This document shows, one piece after another, positions 60,229-64,000 of a stretch of DNA of 64,000 nt (the stretch's first letter is position 1; every line of letters starts with the position of its first letter). A model generated the notes under the pieces. It did no database searches. It saw nothing but the letters and a program-made list of their open reading frames with translations, and was not told the DNA's origin. The position numbers were made by a program, and so were the translations under genes. This DNA is from Udeniomyces pyricola (taxonomy: Eukaryota > Basidiomycota > Tremellomycetes > Cystofilobasidiales > Mrakiaceae): the NCBI GenBank assembly GCA_039545295.1, contig BCIK01000006.1, positions 930,001 to 994,000 of the forward strand. Reading direction: 5' to 3'.

Positions 60229-60287
<59 letters not shown>
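60175..60287 (+). repeat. 113-bp near-pure T homopolymer
   Basis: T throughout except one C (60216) and one A (60230). It lies about 255 bp downstream of a plus-strand stop. On the minus strand it reads as poly-A. No target-site duplication or coding remnant is seen next to it, so its origin as a retro-insertion tail is not supported. Confidence 0.95.
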
Positions 60288-60289
<2 letters not shown>

Positions 60290-60610
60290 CATTTTGTTCA
60301 CCCTGTTGCGTCGAAGGTTCGTATTTGCTCGTTTTGTTTTGTTTGTTTTTTCTGGATAGTGAATTGTTCTTTGCATGATTGGCGCAACGACTTTCGGAGG
60401 CGATGAACAAAGAGACAGCTTGGTGATACGTCAGGAGCTTAGATATACTGCGTCAGTGAGGTTGATGGAGTTGAATTGGCCGGAGTCAGCTAATCGCGTC
60501 GGCGCGTCGACGAAGGAGTATATTTTGTTGATCAACCCCGCCGGAGGCGCGTGTGACGCATGTGATGGCTGTGCGCGGTGAGTGACTGGTGGACAGCCAC
60601 GTCGATTGAC

Positions 60611-60628
60611 GTCGTCGTCGTCGTCGTC
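60611..60628 (+). repeat. (GTC)6 trinucleotide repeat
   Basis: Perfect trinucleotide tract in the leader region of the last gene. Confidence 0.85.
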
Positions 60629-60949
60629 GCTTGTTCAACCATTAACCAACCCACGTCGTTTCATTCATCAGCATCGTCGTTGTCAACTCCCCTCCACATT
60701 CGCCTATACCTGTAACCTCAATCGTGTCCAATCCCATCAGGAAGCGCAAGAATGCCTTCGTTTTCTAATCTAACAACTTGTTGGTTGCCGTCCCACCTAC
60801 TGTCGTTCGGGTATCTGTCCTTTGCCCGACGTCACGCCAAGTCAGACAGCCGGACTGAGCATGACTTGACTGACCTTTCGATACATGTCTCTCACTCGTT
60901 TGCTGATCCACTACCCGACTTGTCTTTCTGTCCCTCTCCGAATCCATCG

Positions 60950-63516
60950 ATGCAAACAGCCGTTTCGACCGTCTTTACCGAAACGACACAGAAGATCACC
61001 GCCGCTCTCCCTACCTCGAAGAGCGACAAACCCGCCGTTGTCCGCGGACCGGCGTTCATCAACCTGAGTGGGGGTGTGGGTAATTTGCAGGGAAATGCTG
61101 GAGCAGTAAGTCAAGGCTCATGTTGCTTTGGGCACTAGACGTTTATAGATCTGGAGATATCAGAGAGCAAAGTGGACTTGACTCTAGGGAACAGAAGAAG
61201 AAAGAGACAGTCACCAGTCACAAGCCTTTCTGCCGCAAGCCCCTTTAATTTCCCTTCGCACAGTCATCATCTCTCGCACTCTTTGGCTCGATTCATATCT
61301 TATATGTCCTTGTTCTCTTCATCTGACTCCATCTTCTCAATTTTAGTCCATTGTCTCCACCAAGGATCTCATTCTGCATTCTACCATCGTAAGCACACAC
61401 CTCCTCTAATTCCCCTGCTCATCTTGGCTCTCAGACCTCTGGTTTGGCGACCCTAGGGTTTAGGAAGCTTTCCACAATTTATCGAGCGTCTGACCCCTAG
61501 ATATCTTCTTACTATCAATTTCCAAACAAATCCTTCTCCTGTCCCATAGCTGTTCTTCACGTTTCTCAGCCTGTGCTGTTTTGCGGCTGTCGCAGGGTTT
61601 CAAGCTAAGTACGGGGTAGGACCATGTACGTCGTTTCAGCCTCATTGTGTTGCTCACTGTTCTGTCAAACGTTCTATCGATAGTACCTACTCGCGTGTCT
61701 AATCGATTGCTCTTCTTTCCCCGTCCTGCTTATTTTCGTGCCCGTAGCGGGCCTAACGGGATTCGCCCTGTTTCTGTCCGTTTCGACGTTCCTCATGTCG
61801 GCAGTACTCCTTGGGATCCCGCTGATCTTTGACAAGTGAGTTATCTCTCGAAGGAGGGTGTCACCATCGTGATGGGTAATATTCAGTATGCATCGATGGA
61901 TCAGGGCAACCGGACGATGTCGACAACTGACTCGAAATAACCATGTTTTCGGTTTTCGCCCGAATCATTAACTGCTGCTCATGATCCTCTTTTCCCATCA
62001 CTGGTTCCTCTTTCATGACTTGTGGCCGCCGACAAAAAGATTCGATAAGCTCAAAGGCATGGCTCTCTTCCTCAAGGTCCCTCGAACCGAATTCGTCCTC
62101 TTTTCCTCCTGTGCCATCTCGACCCTCATTCTTGGCATTTCCACAACCGTTTCAGCCTTCACTCAAGTCGGTTGCAAGGATGCTTCTCTTGATCCCTCAG
62201 CGTCGTCTGCCAAAACCGGGTTCGAGGCCGGGTTACCAGGGTGGTGCCGAACCAAGCGGGCCGGTGCCATTTTTTCATGGTTCAGCTTTGTAGGTTGGGT
62301 CGTTTTCCTCGTATGGAGTTACATTGCATTTAGGCGAAACCGTGGGAGGGGTAATACAGGTGCCGGCGGCGGAAGCGGTCAAGATGGAGGAGAGCAAGGG
62401 ATCCTGTCTCGATCTAAAGAACGGCCGTTTTCGCCCCCGGAAACGGAGGACTTTGAGGATACGTCGTATGAAACACCAAGATACGAGCGAGCGGGTAGGA
62501 GTCAAGAGGGCGATGATGATGAGGATGATAGAATCGGTGTACCAATGGATCGGGGGGAGGGGCAAGTCGGGAATCGATACTACGGGGATGGTGGGACGGG
62601 CAGGGACGCCCTACCAAAGGCAAACAACACCCAGGGCGCTTACGATGGTCAGGTGCCACAAGGATACGCCGATCGAGCTTACGGCGACCACGCTTCTTCT
62701 CCCTTTCGAGATCATGTCGTGCAGCCTCAATCGCATCAACCTCGATCCCAATACTCGACACCGCTTTCCGGTGGTCACACACCGCAGCCTATCCAACAGT
62801 ACCAACCTCAATCGCATCAGTCCCAAGTGTATCATCAGCAGCCATCTCCACCACCACAGCCACAACAGCAGCAACAATCGCAACAGCAACCGATCTATCA
62901 GCAGCCTCCGCGGGCTCCTTTCGCTGCTGCCATTATGGCACCTACCGCATCGAGCGGAGATCCTTACCGCAACCCTTGTATGCACATCCGCTTTTCTACA
63001 TTATCTGTCTTTTTCATGCACTACGCTCTCCTACCCTCTTAGTCATCCTTCCATGTGTCATGTCCCTTCTCACTTTGCTTACATCTCGCTACTTCTGTCC
63101 CTTTACCGTGTATCGCAAAATGCTCAGTCGACACGGTTCGACGTAAGCTCGGCACGAGCCCGACCTACCCCACTGCTCCGCTTCCTACAACAACACCCGC
63201 TGCGCCATCGGCCATGAACACGACAAACATGATATCTCGACCTGCTTCCTCTTCTCAGCCTTATTCGCCACCACCTCACGCCACCTTACCCTTCCAACTC
63301 CCCCCAATCCAGCTCGAGTCCCGCTTATATGGCAGCACCGGCGCTGGTGGAGAGGGAGGCAGCGCAACGATGATGACCAGTAGCGTCACGCAGCAGCAGG
63401 CGTATGCGTATCAGCAACACCCACCACCTCCCCAGCCACCGATTTATGGCGTGCCTAGTCCGGTGGGCAATGGTCCGCCTGGGGGGCAGTACCATGCTCC
63501 TGGTGGATGGCGATGA
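60950..63516 (+). CDS. 3-4 TM membrane protein with Gln/Pro-rich tail
   Basis: Six exons (60950-61105, 61347-61388, 61596-61608, 61748-61835, 62040-62977, 63128-63516) join to 541 residues. I do not recognise a named family; helix pattern recalls MARVEL or tetraspan plasma-membrane proteins. Helices: GLTGFALFLSVSTFLMSAVL, VLFSSCAISTLILGISTTVS and AGAIFSWFSFVGWVVFLVWS. Between the last two is a loop with two Cys (QVGCKDA; LPGWCRTKR). A 300-residue cytosolic tail follows: charged with RYERAGRSQE, then strongly Gln/Pro/Ser-rich, ending PPGGQYHAPGGWR. Exon 3 is only 13 bp and, with exon 4, is the weakest join. The start at 60950 was chosen because residues before it look random. Confidence 0.7.
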
Positions 63517-64000
63517 AGCTTTTTTTTTTTTTTTTTTTGAAAACAAATAAAATCAAATTTCTACTCCCATATTCGACCACATATCTCCCTTAGTACACCT
63601 GCACAGGTCTTCTTATTCACTTTCCTGGCTCGTCCCGTTCGTTCAATTTCCTCTCTCATATTTTTTTGTACGTTCCTTTCCTCTCTTCTTCATCTTTTTT
63701 CCATGTTTTTTTTTGCCAGTTTTTTTTCTTCTTCTTAATGTTCTTTTTCTTTCACTTCATCCTTCCGATACTTCCCCTCTTCTGCGACTGTTAGCTTATT
63801 TGCTTCCTTTTCTTTCGTCCTTGTATACTCCCTTCGGTCAAGACGCATTCGCACCCAACCAATTCAGATGGACTCATTCGATATCAGTATCATATCACGA
63901 GCACTCCCCATGTTTTTGTTTTGTTTCCTCTCTCTTCTGTTCCTACCTGAGTTTTGAGAAAGCTTGGTTGATTTCCCCCAGCTGTTGTGCTGTTATTGTG
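63517..64000. other. 3' flank with T tracts
   Basis: 484 bp after the last stop. A 19-bp T run (63520-63538) begins three bases past the TGA, followed by AAATAAAATCAAA at 63544-63556, which could serve the 3' end. The rest is T/C-rich; no gene seen before the window ends. Confidence 0.45.

Larger units (their letters stand above)
59921..60949. other. Intergenic with giant T homopolymer
   Basis: 1029 bp. Starts with T-rich 3' sequence, continues through the T tract at 60175-60287, then a GC-mixed region with (GTC)6 at 60611-60628. Short ORFs here have no family motif; the in-frame ATG at 60752 for the next gene adds residues with no recognisable pattern. Confidence 0.45.

Noticed and set aside
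60175..60287. Poly-A tail of a retrotransposon on the minus strand
   Set aside because: No reverse transcriptase remnant, no LTR, no target-site duplication and no element body were seen on either side.
60101..60376. Lysine-rich ORF on the minus strand over the T tract (and the Phe-rich one on plus)
   Set aside because: It is only the translation of the homopolymer; no family motif, no start context and no splice signals.
1..64000. CRISPR array, phage, plasmid or biosynthetic cluster
   Set aside because: No spaced direct repeats, no integrase or transposase motifs, and genes have unrelated housekeeping roles with spliceosomal introns.

Overview
The window is nuclear DNA from an intron-dense basidiomycete fungus, most likely a tremellomycete-like yeast; that class-level guess is inference. 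The grounds are: every recognisable gene is a single-copy eukaryotic gene split by short introns with GT..AG ends, exons are often under 100 bp, some exons are only 6 to 20 bp, and the gene set is fungal (HIS3, CYS3, an ERG27-type sterol reductase, DBP5, SRO7/tomosyn, ELL, TTI2, ClpP, pICln). I saw no operon, CRISPR array, phage, plasmid, transposase, reverse transcriptase, rRNA or tRNA.

Layout, left to right. HIS3 (-) at 36-1322 is divergent from a copper amine oxidase (+) at 1863-5128. Then come a GDPD-family phosphodiesterase (+, 5770-7588), the DEAD-box helicase DBP5 (+, 8195-10826), a small membrane-type ORF (+, 11182-11406) and cystathionine gamma-lyase CYS3 (+, 11942-14012). Two minus-strand genes follow: a small TPR protein (14360-15250) and an unrecognised multi-span membrane protein (15533-17350). 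TTI2 (+, 17766-20069) converges on a nitrilase-fold hydrolase (-, 20343-22064). Next are an amino-acid/choline-type permease (+, 22684-25504), mitochondrial ClpP (+, 26173-28385), an ERG27-like reductase (-, 28753-30646) and pICln (-, 31328-32368), which is divergent from a Rap/Rsr1-like GTPase (+, 32708-34134).

The right half holds ELL (+, 34662-37541), an MFS transporter (+, 38264-41745), an O-fucosyltransferase-like type II protein (-, 41890-44706), a small ABM-fold protein (-, 45440-45966), a MAPEG protein (+, 46553-47373), the 19-exon SRO7/tomosyn gene (+, 47671-53721), a very large low-complexity protein (+, 54862-59920) and a 3-4 TM protein with a Gln/Pro-rich tail (+, 60950-63516).

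The genes do not form one pathway; this is a normal gene-dense chromosomal segment. Gene models were built by hand by joining exons so that reading frame and family motifs stay continuous, and for most genes the summed exon length divides exactly into codons. The points most worth following are degenerate motifs in otherwise intact enzymes (ClpP, the small GTPase), microexons placed beside active sites, frequent GTTCGT and GTCCGT splice donors, and long T-homopolymers, one of about 113 bp. I did not find a convincing new multi-gene system.
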